Source: Ewingella sp. CoE-038-23 (lineage in GTDB: Bacteria; Pseudomonadota; Gammaproteobacteria; Enterobacterales; Enterobacteriaceae). Taken from it: a stretch of DNA of 64,000 bases. The translations under genes were made by a program, and so were the position numbers. The stretch covers positions 62,001-126,000 of the forward strand of contig NZ_JAZHOH010000002.1 of NCBI RefSeq assembly GCF_040419245.1, in the 5' to 3' direction. Positions 51,895-60,896 of this stretch are shown in pieces. Every line of letters starts with the position of its first letter. Within the stretch, counting starts at the first letter, position 1. The notes under the pieces are model-generated. The model worked only from the letters and a program-made list of their open reading frames with translations. It had not been told where the DNA came from and ran no database searches.

Positions 51895-52518
51895 TCACTC
51901 CTCCAGCCGCGCATCTTCCTCAGCCTGCCGCAAAATAGCCTTGGCCATCCACTGGGTGAGATCTTGAATTTCGCCGTCACCGACGTGCCAGATATCTTTC
52001 ATCACCATAAACACTTCCGAGCCGTAAATTAGCGAAAAAGCGTGCATGGTGCGCTGTAACGCTGCTGGCGAAAGCCTGTCTTCCAGGGGGGCGAGCACCC
52101 TTTTCAAAATCTTTTTGCGGTTGCCGCGTACCAGCGTCTCTTGGGTATCGGGATCGCGACGCTTTTCTGACCATTGTTGCAGAGATAACTGTAAAGCCGC
52201 GCGTAAAACGCCTTCATGTTCTAGCATTCGTGGGTACGCAAAACTCAGTAACTCGGCGATACGTTCACCGGCGTGGGCATGCTGCGGATCCCACTCGATG
52301 ATTGGCCGCAGGCTTTCTTCCACCATGGCGGCGACCAGCGCACTCTGCGTGGGAAAGTAGCGATACGCCGTCGCGCGGGAGAATCCGGCACTGGCGGCCA
52401 CTTCGGTTAGCGTAGGTAATGCTCCACTTTCTGCCAGACGCATGGCCGCGGCCACCAGCTTCTGCTGGGTGCGGGTCTGGGCTTCGGTCAGGGCTACCGG
52501 CGTATGAATAGGAGTCAA
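51895..52518 (-). CDS. TetR-family transcriptional regulator
   Basis: 207 residues. The N-terminal HTH is TLTEVAASAGFSRATAYRYF, followed by an all-helical ligand domain. It is divergent from the Tm-1-like pair, and the 180-base region between them carries two identical-type palindromes, TGAGAC-N4-GTCTCA, which are its probable operators. ATG start at 52518. The inducing ligand is unknown. Confidence 0.9.
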   Translation of the reverse strand: MTPIHTPVALTEAQTRTQQKLVAAAMRLAESGALPTLTEVAASAGFSRATAYRYFPTQSALVAAMVEESLRPIIEWDPQHAHAGERIAELLSFAYPRMLEHEGVLRAALQLSLQQWSEKRRDPDTQETLVRGNRKKILKRVLAPLEDRLSPAALQRTMHAFSLIYGSEVFMVMKDIWHVGDGEIQDLTQWMAKAILRQAEEDARLEE

Positions 52519-52604
52519 GATAGGGTTTCCACCTAGGAGTCTAATGACGCAACTTTAACAAAAAATGCCTGCTGGAAAAGCAAAATCACCGAAATGTAAA
52601 TTTT

Positions 52605-52620
52605 ATGAGACTCGAGTCTC
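52605..52620. promoter_or_regulatory. TetR operator 1 (TGAGAC-TCGA-GTCTCA)
   Basis: A perfect 16-base palindrome 85 bases upstream of the tetR start. It shares both arms with the second copy at 52646-52661, 41 bases (about four helical turns) away. Confidence 0.7.
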
Positions 52621-52645
52621 AAATGTGTATGATGACCTTGCTCTA

Positions 52646-52661
52646 GTGAGACTTGCGTCTC
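52646..52661. promoter_or_regulatory. TetR operator 2 (TGAGAC-TTGC-GTCTCA)
   Basis: Same 6-base arms as operator 1 with a different 4-base spacer, 37 bases upstream of the Tm-1-like gene start, so it probably overlaps that gene's promoter. Confidence 0.7.
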
Positions 52662-52697
52662 ATTATGCGGGGATATTAATCAAAAAAGGATGTCCTG

Positions 52698-53912
52698 ATG
52701 AACGCAAAACAAGCCAATGTTTATGTTGCTACCACCACCGATACCAAAGGCCGGGAACAGGCTTTTGTGGCGGATTTAATCCGCGCGACGGGGGTTAACG
52801 TGGTCACGGTCGATTTATCGACAAAGCACAAAACCCATGACGGTCAGGCTGATATCAGTGCCGCCGCCGTCGCTGCGTTTCATCCTCAGGGCATCGATGC
52901 GGTTTTCTGTGGCGATCGCGGCAAAGCCATCAGCGCCATGGCGCAGGCGTTCGAAGTCTTTATCGCCTCACGGACTGATGTGGCGGGCTTGTTGGGCCTA
53001 GGTGGCTCTGGGGGCACGGCATTAATCACCCCGGCGATGCAGGCTCTGCCCGTTGGCGTGCCGAAGTTGATGGTGTCGACCATGGCTTCTGGCGATGTCT
53101 CGGCGTATATCGGCGCGAGCGATATATCCCTGCTCTACTCTGTGACTGACGTCGCGGGTTTGAATCGCATTTCGCGTAAAGTGCTGGCTAACGCCGCGCA
53201 CCAAATAGCCGGCGCGGTACTGTTTTCTCACCCAGAAAGCCAGGATGACAAACCGGCGGTTGGCCTCACCATGTTTGGCGTCACCACGCCGTGCATTAAT
53301 AGCGCCAACGAATTGCTAGAGAGCGAATTCGACTGTCTGGTGTTTCACGCGACAGGCAGCGGCGGTAAAGCGATGGAGAAATTAGTCTCCAGCGGGTTGC
53401 TATCCGGCGTGCTGGATTTAACGACCACGGAAGTGTGCGACCTGCTGTTCGACGGCGTACTGGCCTGCGGCCCGGAGCGTTTCGACGCCATCGCCCAGAC
53501 TGAAATCCCCTTCGTGGGATCGTGTGGCGCCTTGGATATGGTCAATTTTGGGCATATTTCCACGGTCCCGGCCAAGTATGCCGACCGCCAGTTTTATGAA
53601 CATAACGCGCAGGTGACGCTGATGCGCACCACGCCGGAAGAAAACGCCGAAATGGCGAGATGGATCGGGGAAAAGCTCAACGCCTGCGAAGGCGAAGTGC
53701 GTTTCCTGATACCAGAGGGCGGTTTTTCCGCTCTAGATGCAGTCGGGCAACCCTTCTGGAACCCCGATGCGTTGAATGCTTTTGCTAACACCTTGGAAAA
53801 CACCGTAAAACAGACCGCGAAGCGGCGTGTAATTAGGCTCAACTGCAACATCAATGATCCAGAGTTTGCAGAAACGGCAGTAGGACTTTTTAAAGATATT
53901 GCTCAACATTAA
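52698..53912 (+). CDS. Tm-1-like ATP-binding domain protein (UPF0261)
   Basis: 404 residues of the UPF0261 family ([65 protein letters not shown]). The family corresponds to the N-terminal half of the plant Tm-1 resistance protein, which binds ATP and blocks tobamovirus replication; in bacteria the role is unknown. The next gene encodes the TIM-barrel half of Tm-1, 12 bases downstream. AAGGA precedes the ATG. Confidence 0.88.
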   Translation: MNAKQANVYVATTTDTKGREQAFVADLIRATGVNVVTVDLSTKHKTHDGQADISAAAVAAFHPQGIDAVFCGDRGKAISAMAQAFEVFIASRTDVAGLLGLGGSGGTALITPAMQALPVGVPKLMVSTMASGDVSAYIGASDISLLYSVTDVAGLNRISRKVLANAAHQIAGAVLFSHPESQDDKPAVGLTMFGVTTPCINSANELLESEFDCLVFHATGSGGKAMEKLVSSGLLSGVLDLTTTEVCDLLFDGVLACGPERFDAIAQTEIPFVGSCGALDMVNFGHISTVPAKYADRQFYEHNAQVTLMRTTPEENAEMARWIGEKLNACEGEVRFLIPEGGFSALDAVGQPFWNPDALNAFANTLENTVKQTAKRRVIRLNCNINDPEFAETAVGLFKDIAQH

Positions 53913-53924
53913 GGGAAAACCATC

Positions 53925-54755
53925 ATGGCTAAATTTGAACGACAGGCGCTACTGGCAAAATTCCGCGAAATGATCGCGCGTCGCGAACCTATCATTGGCG
54001 GCGGCGCGGGAACCGGCCTTTCGGCAAAATGCGAAGAAGCGGGTGGCATTGACCTGATTGTGATCTACAACTCTGGGCGTTATCGCATGGCCGGGCGCGG
54101 CTCTTTGGCAGGCTTACTGGCCTATGGCAACGCCAACGAGATTGTGGTGGATATGGCGAAGGAAGTGATCCCGGTGGTAAAACACACGCCAGTTCTGGCC
54201 GGTGTCAACGGCACAGACCCTTTCTGCCAGTTCGACAAATTCCTCGATGATTTGAAAGCCCTTGGCTTTGCCGGTGTGCAAAATTTCCCCACTGTCGGCC
54301 TGATTGACGGCAACTTCCGCGCGAACCTGGAAGAGACCGGCATGGGATACGGACTGGAAGTGGACATGATCCGCCTCGCTCACCAAAAAGACATGCTGAC
54401 CACGCCTTACGTATTTAGCGCGGCGGACGCCATCGCCATGACCGAAGCCGGTGCTGATATCATCGTGCCGCACATGGGGTTAACCACCGGTGGCAATATC
54501 GGCGCGGGCACCGCGTTGAAACTCGAAGACTGCGTACCGCTGATTAATGACTGGGCCAAAGCGGCGAAAGGCGTGCGCGAAGACGTGATTGTGCTGTGCC
54601 ACGGCGGACCGATTTCTTCTCCACAGGATGCAGAATACATCATGCAGAACTGCCCGCAGGTTGACGGTTTCTACGGTGCCAGCTCAATGGAGCGCCTTCC
54701 GACCGAGGTGGCACTCACCGAAACGACGCGTCAGTTCAAATCATTGACTCGCTAA
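53925..54755 (+). CDS. Phosphoenolpyruvate hydrolase-like TIM-barrel protein
   Basis: 276 residues with a TIM-barrel pattern ([85 protein letters not shown]). It equals the C-terminal half of Tm-1-type proteins and resembles phosphoenolpyruvate hydrolase/mutase relatives; the reaction here is unproven. It follows the UPF0261 gene after 12 bases and AAGGGA, so the two likely form a complex or sequential pair. A strong terminator ends the operon. Confidence 0.87.
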   Translation: MAKFERQALLAKFREMIARREPIIGGGAGTGLSAKCEEAGGIDLIVIYNSGRYRMAGRGSLAGLLAYGNANEIVVDMAKEVIPVVKHTPVLAGVNGTDPFCQFDKFLDDLKALGFAGVQNFPTVGLIDGNFRANLEETGMGYGLEVDMIRLAHQKDMLTTPYVFSAADAIAMTEAGADIIVPHMGLTTGGNIGAGTALKLEDCVPLINDWAKAAKGVREDVIVLCHGGPISSPQDAEYIMQNCPQVDGFYGASSMERLPTEVALTETTRQFKSLTR

Positions 54756-54768
54756 GGTTTTAGTGACT

Positions 54769-54806
54769 AAAAGCCCGGTGATTGCAGCTATCATCGGGCT
54801 TTTTTA
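54769..54806 (+). terminator. Intrinsic terminator of the Tm-1-like operon
   Basis: A 12-bp stem with one G-T pair (AAGCCCGGTGAT with ATCATCGGGCTT) followed by a run of T residues, about 15 bases past the stop. Confidence 0.85.
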
Positions 54807-54824
54807 TGTCATTTTTGGCGCTGA

Positions 54825-55238
54825 TTAAGGTCTGGCGTCCGCCGCGCCCGGCCAAATCCCTTCACACAGGATTTTGGCGCAGCCGATGCTTTGCTGGTGG
54901 CGAGCCGCCGCGTCGCCCGGCTCCTCCTTCATTTGATCTAGCATGCCAACAAAGCAGCGCGCCATCCACCGTGCCGACAGGTCTTGACGAAACAGCCCGC
55001 TCTGCTGGCACCCGGCTAACAGGCTGCTAATGGCCTCAACCAGCGCGATTTTATGGCTATCGCCAAATGCCTGCTGGGTCAGCGCCGCGTCTTGAGTCAA
55101 GAAATTCAGCAGCTTGCGAAAATGCAGGGCAATGCGGTCAATAACCTGATTGTCCGGCGTATTGGGCGCGAGCGACAGGCTAGCCATCAAGGCATTGAAG
55201 CGCTGGTCAAAATCTTGGTTGGGGGTTTGTTGTGTCAT
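54825..55238 (-). CDS. HTH-less TetR C-terminal-like protein
   Basis: 137 residues, mostly helical. The second half (GCQQSGLFRQDLSARWMARC, GMLDQMKEEPGD, CAKILCEGIWPG) resembles the ligand/dimer domain of TetR-type regulators, but no HTH precedes it. AGG sits seven bases before the ATG at 55238. It could be a truncated regulator or an independent helper. It lies 55 bases downstream of the higA-like gene in the same orientation, so they may be cotranscribed. Assignment is weak. Confidence 0.6.
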   Translation of the reverse strand: MTQQTPNQDFDQRFNALMASLSLAPNTPDNQVIDRIALHFRKLLNFLTQDAALTQQAFGDSHKIALVEAISSLLAGCQQSGLFRQDLSARWMARCFVGMLDQMKEEPGDAAARHQQSIGCAKILCEGIWPGAADARP

Positions 55239-55293
55239 GGTGGACCTAATTATGGGACGGGTTTGCAGCCCTTCTGTCTTTCAATTTATATCG

Positions 55294-55581
55294 CTATGCC
55301 GTTTGCAATCGGTGCAGTTGGGAAACGTCCACCACCTGCCTCGCCTGCCACAAATCATAATCATTCTGCATGCCGAGCCAGACATATTCAGAGCTGCCGA
55401 TCACTACCGAGAGACGAATGGCCATTTCAGGCGAAATATCGGACTTCCCGGCAAAGATCCTCTGAACCGTCGAGGGCGCAACCCCCAACTCTTTCGCCAA
55501 GGCACGGGTACTCAGGTTTAACTCTTCCATGGTTTCTTTCACAAGAAGCCCCGGATGCGGTGGGTTATGCATGGTGGCCAT
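55294..55581 (-). CDS. HigA-type antitoxin/XRE regulator, toxin absent
   Basis: 95 residues. HNPPHPGLLVKETMEELNLS is the HigA N-terminal signature and LAKELGVAPSTVQRIFAGKS the HTH. Normally higB, the toxin, is encoded immediately upstream in the same direction. The 195 bases upstream here (55582-55776) contain no HigB-like frame on the minus strand, so this is an orphan antitoxin that may act only as a repressor. AAGGA precedes the start. Confidence 0.82.
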   Translation of the reverse strand: MATMHNPPHPGLLVKETMEELNLSTRALAKELGVAPSTVQRIFAGKSDISPEMAIRLSVVIGSSEYVWLGMQNDYDLWQARQVVDVSQLHRLQTA

Positions 55582-55776
55582 TAATGATAATCCTTATCTT
55601 GGCACAACAGAAAGTGGCATCTTAAACCAAGTTATTGGGCAATTACTTCTATTTCCTCGCCATCCCTATCTCATTTCGCGCAACTTCATAGCAACTATTG
55701 TTGTTTTACAACTTTCTAACCTGCCTTTAATAATCGAACCCATACCGTAGTCAGGGAACATAAGGACAATAACGAG

Positions 55777-56775
55777 ATGGGTTACCGATTAAGTCTGCTG
55801 GAAAAAAGTCCAATCGATGAAGGTGAGAGTGCCAGCGGTGCGCTGAAACGTACGCTGGAATTGGCGCAGAAGGCCGAGCGCTGGGGCTATCACCGCTTCT
55901 GGCTGGCAGAGCATCACAACACTGACAAGCTGGCTATTTCCTCGCCGGAAGTGGTGATTGCCTGGATCCTCGCCCACACCCAGCGCATTCGCGTCGGCTC
56001 GGGCGGCGTGATGTTGCAGCACTACAGTCCTTACAAAGTGGCGGAAAACTTCAACGTCCTCTCTTCCCTCGCGCCGGGCCGGGTAGATTTAGGCGTGGGT
56101 AAAGCACCGGGCGGATTGCCGCTCTCTACTCGCGCGCTGCAATATGCCGTGGATCCGGCCCTGAAAGGGGATTTTGCCGATCAGCTGCGCCTGCTCGACG
56201 ACTGGCTAAATGCCAAGCCGAATGACACTCAGGGCGATACCCTGCTCGCCACGCCGCTGCCGCCGCAGACTGCCGGACGCTTCCTGCTCGGTGCCAGTGA
56301 GCAGAGCGCCCGTCTGGCGGCCAGCCTGAACTGGAACTTTGTGTTTGCCGCGCATTTAAATGGCGACCAGACCGAAATCGGCCGCGCCCTCTCAGCTTAC
56401 ACCCATGACAGTCAGGGGCGTCGCGCGCTGCTGGCCGTGTCGGTGATTGTGGCGGAGACGGCAGCGAAAGCCGAAGAGCTGGCCGCAGACAAGCAGGCTT
56501 TCCGGGTGATTGGCAGCGACGGTCAGAGCGTCACCGTGGGCAGCGTGGCACAGGCCGAGGCTTACATTCGCCAGTCCACCGCCGCCTCGCACAAGATTGA
56601 AGAGCGCGTTTCGTCGATTCTGACCGGCACCGCCGAGCAGGTGCACCATCAGCTCGAAGAGCTGCAGGCGCGCTATGGCGTGGAAGAGTTTGTGATCGAC
56701 ACGCCGCTGGCTCAGCCACAGGCGCGTTTGGCCTCGCTCGAACTGCTCGCCGCAGAGAGCCGGGCGCTGGCTTAG
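55777..56775 (+). CDS. LLM-class flavin-dependent monooxygenase (bacterial luciferase-like)
   Basis: 332 residues with the luciferase-like TIM-barrel pattern: RFWLAEHHNT near residue 41, RIRVGSGGVMLQHYSPYKVA, and LAPGRVDLGVGKAPGG. It uses reduced FMN supplied by a reductase to oxygenate a small substrate. It is the first gene of a run of seven closely spaced plus-strand genes: acetyltransferase, ABC transporter and a second monooxygenase follow. Confidence 0.88.
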   Translation: MGYRLSLLEKSPIDEGESASGALKRTLELAQKAERWGYHRFWLAEHHNTDKLAISSPEVVIAWILAHTQRIRVGSGGVMLQHYSPYKVAENFNVLSSLAPGRVDLGVGKAPGGLPLSTRALQYAVDPALKGDFADQLRLLDDWLNAKPNDTQGDTLLATPLPPQTAGRFLLGASEQSARLAASLNWNFVFAAHLNGDQTEIGRALSAYTHDSQGRRALLAVSVIVAETAAKAEELAADKQAFRVIGSDGQSVTVGSVAQAEAYIRQSTAASHKIEERVSSILTGTAEQVHHQLEELQARYGVEEFVIDTPLAQPQARLASLELLAAESRALA

Positions 56776-56786
56776 GGGGGTAACAC

Positions 56787-57350
56787 ATGAGTCAACGTAT
56801 CCGTCTGGCCCGAGAAGATGAGGCCGCCGAGCTGCATGGCCTGCTGCAACGCGCTTACTCGCCGCTGCTGAAATTGAACATTCACTTCACCATTACCCGC
56901 GCCAGCGTGGAGGACGTGCGTGAGGTGATCCGCAATGAAACCACCTATGTGCTGGAAACCGAGCAAGGCATCACGGCGACCCTCACCACTCGCTTTCCTT
57001 GGACGCCGACCAGCAAGAAAGAGTACGCGCCCTGGCCTTTCGTCCACTGGTTCGCGGTGGATGAGAATGCCAAAGGCCACGGCTATGGCGGCCAGATCAT
57101 GACGCATGTCGAAAATACTTTTCTGCGCGACACCCTCAAAGTGCCCGCCGTCTACCTAGCGACCGCCATTCGCCACCCTTGGCTGACGGCGCTCTATCAG
57201 CGTCGCGGCTATGAGCCTTTCCACACGGCGGTGAATCCGCTAGGGGTGGAACTGGTGTACTTACGCAAAATCCTCAACACCTCGCTCTATGAGGCGCAGG
57301 CGCAAAAAGAGTTCGTGCGCACCGTGCCCGAGGCCAAGCTTTTCGTCTAA
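56787..57350 (+). CDS. GNAT-family N-acetyltransferase in monooxygenase operon
   Basis: 187 residues. The acetyl-CoA loop ENAKGHGYGGQIMTHVE, preceded by PFVHWFAVD, and the C-terminal LYQRRGYEPF are GNAT features. The gene follows the monooxygenase by 11 bases with GGGGGG upstream. In sulfur-scavenging operons such as the Bacillus ytmI/sna type, an acetyltransferase N-acetylates S-alkyl-cysteines before oxidation; the same role is possible here but not shown. Confidence 0.85.
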   Translation: MSQRIRLAREDEAAELHGLLQRAYSPLLKLNIHFTITRASVEDVREVIRNETTYVLETEQGITATLTTRFPWTPTSKKEYAPWPFVHWFAVDENAKGHGYGGQIMTHVENTFLRDTLKVPAVYLATAIRHPWLTALYQRRGYEPFHTAVNPLGVELVYLRKILNTSLYEAQAQKEFVRTVPEAKLFV

Positions 57351-57384
57351 ATGCCGTTTTAACTTATTGATCTCTGGGAAAACA

Positions 57385-59010
57385 ATGAACCTGATTAAAC
57401 CCACTATCGGGCTAACCGCCCTTTCGTTAATGGCGCTGTCTGTCAGTTATTCTGCCTTTGCCGCCGATGAAAAACCGCGCAGCGGCGGCTCTCTAACCTG
57501 GGGCGTAGAAACCGAACCCAATACTTTCAACCCGCAGCTTAACGGCCAGTCGAAAGCCGAACTGATCCTGCGCGTGGCCTATGAATCCCTGCTGGCTCGC
57601 AAGCCAGACGGCTCCTATATTCCGTGGTTGGCCAAGGGCTACAGCCTGTCTGACGACGGCAAAACCTACACTTTCACCCTGCGCCCTGACGTCACTTTCT
57701 CCGACGGCAAAAAGTTTGATGCCAACGCCGTGGCGGAGAACTTCCGCCATGCGCAGGACCCGGCGTACTGCGCCGGTTCTAGCCTGTGCGCCATTGCCAG
57801 CCGTATCGAGAGCGTCACCACTCCGGATGAAAACACGGTGGTGATCACTCTTAAGCAGGTGTACGCGCCCTTCCTCTCTTTCGCCGCCGGGCTGAAATTG
57901 CTCTCTCCGGCCTCGTGGTCCTCTCCGCAGCTTAAAGCCGGTGGGCCGGACTTGGCGGGCACCGGGCCGTTTATCCTCAAGCGTTATGAGAAAGGCCAGC
58001 AGGTCGAGTATGTGAAAAACCCGGCCTACAACTGGGCGTCGGCCAATGCCGCGCACCAAGGCCCGGCCTATCTCGACAGCGTGACTTATCGCTTCCTGCC
58101 TGAATCCTCAGTGCGCACTGGCGCGCTGCTTTCTGGTCAGGTGGACGTGATTGAGGGGATTTCCGGCAATGACGCCGGAGAATTCAAAGATAACCCAGAC
58201 TTCACCTACCAACATGCGCTGAACACCGGCACGCCTTACTCCTTGTTTCTTAACGTGACTTACGGCCCAACCCAGGAAGTAAAGGTACGCCAGGCGCTGT
58301 TGCAGGGGCTGGATGTCGGGCCGATTTTGCAATCTATCTATCGCGGCGAGCGCACGCGGGTGTGGGGCATCACGTCGCCAGTAGACCCGCTGTATGACAA
58401 CAGCCTCGACGGCAAATATGGCAATAACCCGCAACTCGCCAATTCACTGTTGGATGAGGCGGGCTGGAAAACCCGCGACGGCGAGGGCTTTCGCACCAAA
58501 GACGGCAAACGCCTGAGCATTGAGATCATTCAGGCGCAGGCCACGGTGCGCGACCAGCGCGATGTGCTGCTGCAAGCCCTTCAGGCGCAGGCTCGCCAGC
58601 GTTTGGGTATCGAACTGAAGATTCGTTATGTCGACTCCGGCACCTACACCGATGTGCGCAATACCGGGCTGTTTGGCTCGATTGCTAACTCGAACACCGA
58701 CACCGACGGCATTGATATTGAAAACCACTACCTGCCAGTGAAAGGCGGCGGTGCCATCAACTATAGCCGTACCGATGCGCCAGAAATCGCCCCTTGGCTG
58801 CACGGCGCGGCGCAAACCCTCGATAACGACAAGCGCAAAGGCTTTTATGCCCAGTTGCAGGAGTTTGCCATCGTGCAGCAGGCCTTCGCCATCCCGCTCT
58901 ATGAGCCGGAAGACCAGATTGCTGCCGCGTCTTACGTCCACGGTGTCAGCTTTAGACCTTTCAAGCAGATGCCTGAAAACGCCTATGACGTCTGGCTGAG
59001 CGACCATTAA
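57385..59010 (+). CDS. ABC transporter peptide/opine-type substrate-binding protein
   Basis: 541 residues of the family 5 (DppA/OppA-like) binding proteins. The signal peptide ends SAFA. Typical elements are GGSLTWGVETEPNTFNPQL, the YESLLARKPDGSYIPWLAKG region, FTLRPDVTFSDGKKFDA, and GTGPFILKRYEKGQ. Substrates in this family are small peptides, opines or glutathione-like compounds. It lies 34 bases after the acetyltransferase and ahead of two permeases and a fused ATPase, completing an importer. The start at 57385 is chosen for its signal peptide and GGGAA. Confidence 0.92.
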   Translation: MNLIKPTIGLTALSLMALSVSYSAFAADEKPRSGGSLTWGVETEPNTFNPQLNGQSKAELILRVAYESLLARKPDGSYIPWLAKGYSLSDDGKTYTFTLRPDVTFSDGKKFDANAVAENFRHAQDPAYCAGSSLCAIASRIESVTTPDENTVVITLKQVYAPFLSFAAGLKLLSPASWSSPQLKAGGPDLAGTGPFILKRYEKGQQVEYVKNPAYNWASANAAHQGPAYLDSVTYRFLPESSVRTGALLSGQVDVIEGISGNDAGEFKDNPDFTYQHALNTGTPYSLFLNVTYGPTQEVKVRQALLQGLDVGPILQSIYRGERTRVWGITSPVDPLYDNSLDGKYGNNPQLANSLLDEAGWKTRDGEGFRTKDGKRLSIEIIQAQATVRDQRDVLLQALQAQARQRLGIELKIRYVDSGTYTDVRNTGLFGSIANSNTDTDGIDIENHYLPVKGGGAINYSRTDAPEIAPWLHGAAQTLDNDKRKGFYAQLQEFAIVQQAFAIPLYEPEDQIAAASYVHGVSFRPFKQMPENAYDVWLSDH

Positions 59011-59052
59011 ATCGCGCCGAACTGAACTGTAAGTGAACCAAGGAGCCGCCCG

Positions 59053-60060
59053 ATGACTGTTGAAACTTCACTCGATACGCCTCGCCGGTGGCGCAGCCCG
59101 CCGAGATGGCGCGCGCCGCTGTTGTGGCGAATTCTACGCCGCATTGGCAGCGGCGTTCTGGTGCTGTGGGCGGCGGTGAGTTTGTCCTTTATCAGCGTCT
59201 ATCTCGCGCCGGGGGATATTGTCAGCCTGCTGATTGGCGAGCAGGTACGTACCCCAGCGATTGAGGCGGCGATTCGCGCCGAATGGGGGCTGGATCAGCC
59301 GCTGTGGCTGCAATATCTGCACTATCTGTGGCGGGTGCTGCACGGCGATTTCGGCCGCTCTTACCTGCTCAATATTGATGTCAGTTCACTGGTACTTTCA
59401 CAGCTTTGGCCGACGTTGAAACTGACCGGCGCGGCGCTGCTGGTCAGCCTGACCTTCGCCGTGGCGATGGCGGTGCTCACCGCTAACCGCCGCCTTGGCC
59501 GCCGGATTGCCGGGTTCTTCGAGCTGCTGCTGGCCTCGACACCCTCTTTCTGGCTGGGGATCGTGCTGCTGTTTATCTTCAGCTTTACCCTGCGCTGGTT
59601 CCCGGTCGCCGGGGATCGCAACTTCTCGGCACTGGTATTACCGGCGCTGTCGCTGGGCTTGGCGCAGGGTGCGGTGGTCGCGCAGGTGCTGCGCCGGGGT
59701 CTGGAGGACGCGTTAAACGAGCCTTTCGCCTTGACGCTGCGGGCGTGGGGGCTGGGTAATTTGACCATTCGCCTGCGCCACGCGTTGCGTCACGCCGCGC
59801 TGCCCGCCGTCACTCTCACCGGCTGGCTGATTGGCGGGCTGCTCAGCGGCGCGGTGATCACCGAACAGGTGTTTGGCCGCCCGGGGCTGGGCAAAGTAAC
59901 GGTGGACGCCGTGCTCGGCAAAGATCTGCCGGTAGTGCTCGCCGTGGCTATTTTCTCGGCGCTGGTTTACGTGGCGATGAGCACGCTGGTGGATATTCTC
60001 TACCTGCTGATTGACCCGCGCCTGCGCGACCAGCCCTCTTCACAGGGAGGCGCGTCATGA
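59053..60060 (+). CDS. ABC transporter permease (DppB-type)
   Basis: 335 residues with an Arg-rich cytoplasmic N-terminus and six predicted helices. The first helix carries LWAAVSLSFISVYLAPGDIV and the coupling-loop EAA region is present (LRAWGLGNLTIRLRHALRHAAL). It is a DppB/NikB-family inner-membrane subunit. AAGGAG lies seven bases before the ATG, and the stop overlaps the next permease gene by 4 bases. Confidence 0.92.
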   Translation: MTVETSLDTPRRWRSPPRWRAPLLWRILRRIGSGVLVLWAAVSLSFISVYLAPGDIVSLLIGEQVRTPAIEAAIRAEWGLDQPLWLQYLHYLWRVLHGDFGRSYLLNIDVSSLVLSQLWPTLKLTGAALLVSLTFAVAMAVLTANRRLGRRIAGFFELLLASTPSFWLGIVLLFIFSFTLRWFPVAGDRNFSALVLPALSLGLAQGAVVAQVLRRGLEDALNEPFALTLRAWGLGNLTIRLRHALRHAALPAVTLTGWLIGGLLSGAVITEQVFGRPGLGKVTVDAVLGKDLPVVLAVAIFSALVYVAMSTLVDILYLLIDPRLRDQPSSQGGAS

Positions 60061-60896
60061 GCCTCTCCCTAAGCTTACAGCGCCGCCGCAGTTGGCCTTC
60101 AACAGGATTAGCAGTGGCAGCTCTGTTCCTGATTTTAATACTGCTGGCGGTGCTTTTTCCTTCCCTTATTAGCCCATACGATCCGCTGAGCGCTGACCCG
60201 ATCAACGCCCAGCTGCCTCCTTCGGCCGCCCACTGGCTGGGCACCGATCAACTGGGGCGCGACGTGTTGACGCGCATTATCTACGGCAGCCGCTATTCGA
60301 TGTTAATCAGCATCGCGGCGATGGCCGTCGCGGTCACCGTCGGCAGCCTGCTCGGGCTGTTGTCCGGGCTGGCGCGCGGCGCGCTGGATGAGTTTATCAG
60401 CCGCGCGGTGGATGTGATCTCCGCCTTTCCCGACCTGCTGCTGGCGCTGATGCTGATTGCCTTCACCGGCCCAGGCACCACCAATCTGATCTTTGCCCTA
60501 GGCGTCGCTTCGATCCCCCGCTTTGCCCGCGTGGTGCGAGCGCAAACCTTCGTGGTGATGTCCTCAGGCTATGTAGAGCAGGCGCGCACCTTCGGCCTGA
60601 CTCGCCGCACGCTGGTCTGGCGGCACGTGTTGCCCCACGCCATAGCCCACGTGCCGGTGCTGGCAACCTTGGGTTTAGGCACGGCGATCATCGGCACGGC
60701 CGGGCTGAGTTTCCTCGGCATGGGGCCGCAGCCACCAACGGCCGAGTGGGGATTGATGCTGGCCGAAGGGCGAAATTACCTGCGCAATGCCTGGTGGATT
60801 GGCGTCTGGCCCGGCGTGGCGATCACCCTCACCGTGGTGGCAGTCAACACCGTCGGCCGCCACTGGCAGGCGCGTTTCGAAGGGAGACAGGCATGA
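60057..60896 (+). CDS. ABC transporter permease (DppC-type)
   Basis: 279 residues. N-terminal helix AVAALFLILILLAVLFPSLI, then the family context YDPLSADPINAQLPPSAAHW, LGTDQLGRDVLTRIIYG (a DppC hallmark) and the EAA loop (ARTFGLTRRTLVWRHVLPHA). It pairs with the preceding permease and overlaps both neighbours by 4 bases. Confidence 0.93.
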   Translation: MSLSLSLQRRRSWPSTGLAVAALFLILILLAVLFPSLISPYDPLSADPINAQLPPSAAHWLGTDQLGRDVLTRIIYGSRYSMLISIAAMAVAVTVGSLLGLLSGLARGALDEFISRAVDVISAFPDLLLALMLIAFTGPGTTNLIFALGVASIPRFARVVRAQTFVVMSSGYVEQARTFGLTRRTLVWRHVLPHAIAHVPVLATLGLGTAIIGTAGLSFLGMGPQPPTAEWGLMLAEGRNYLRNAWWIGVWPGVAITLTVVAVNTVGRHWQARFEGRQA

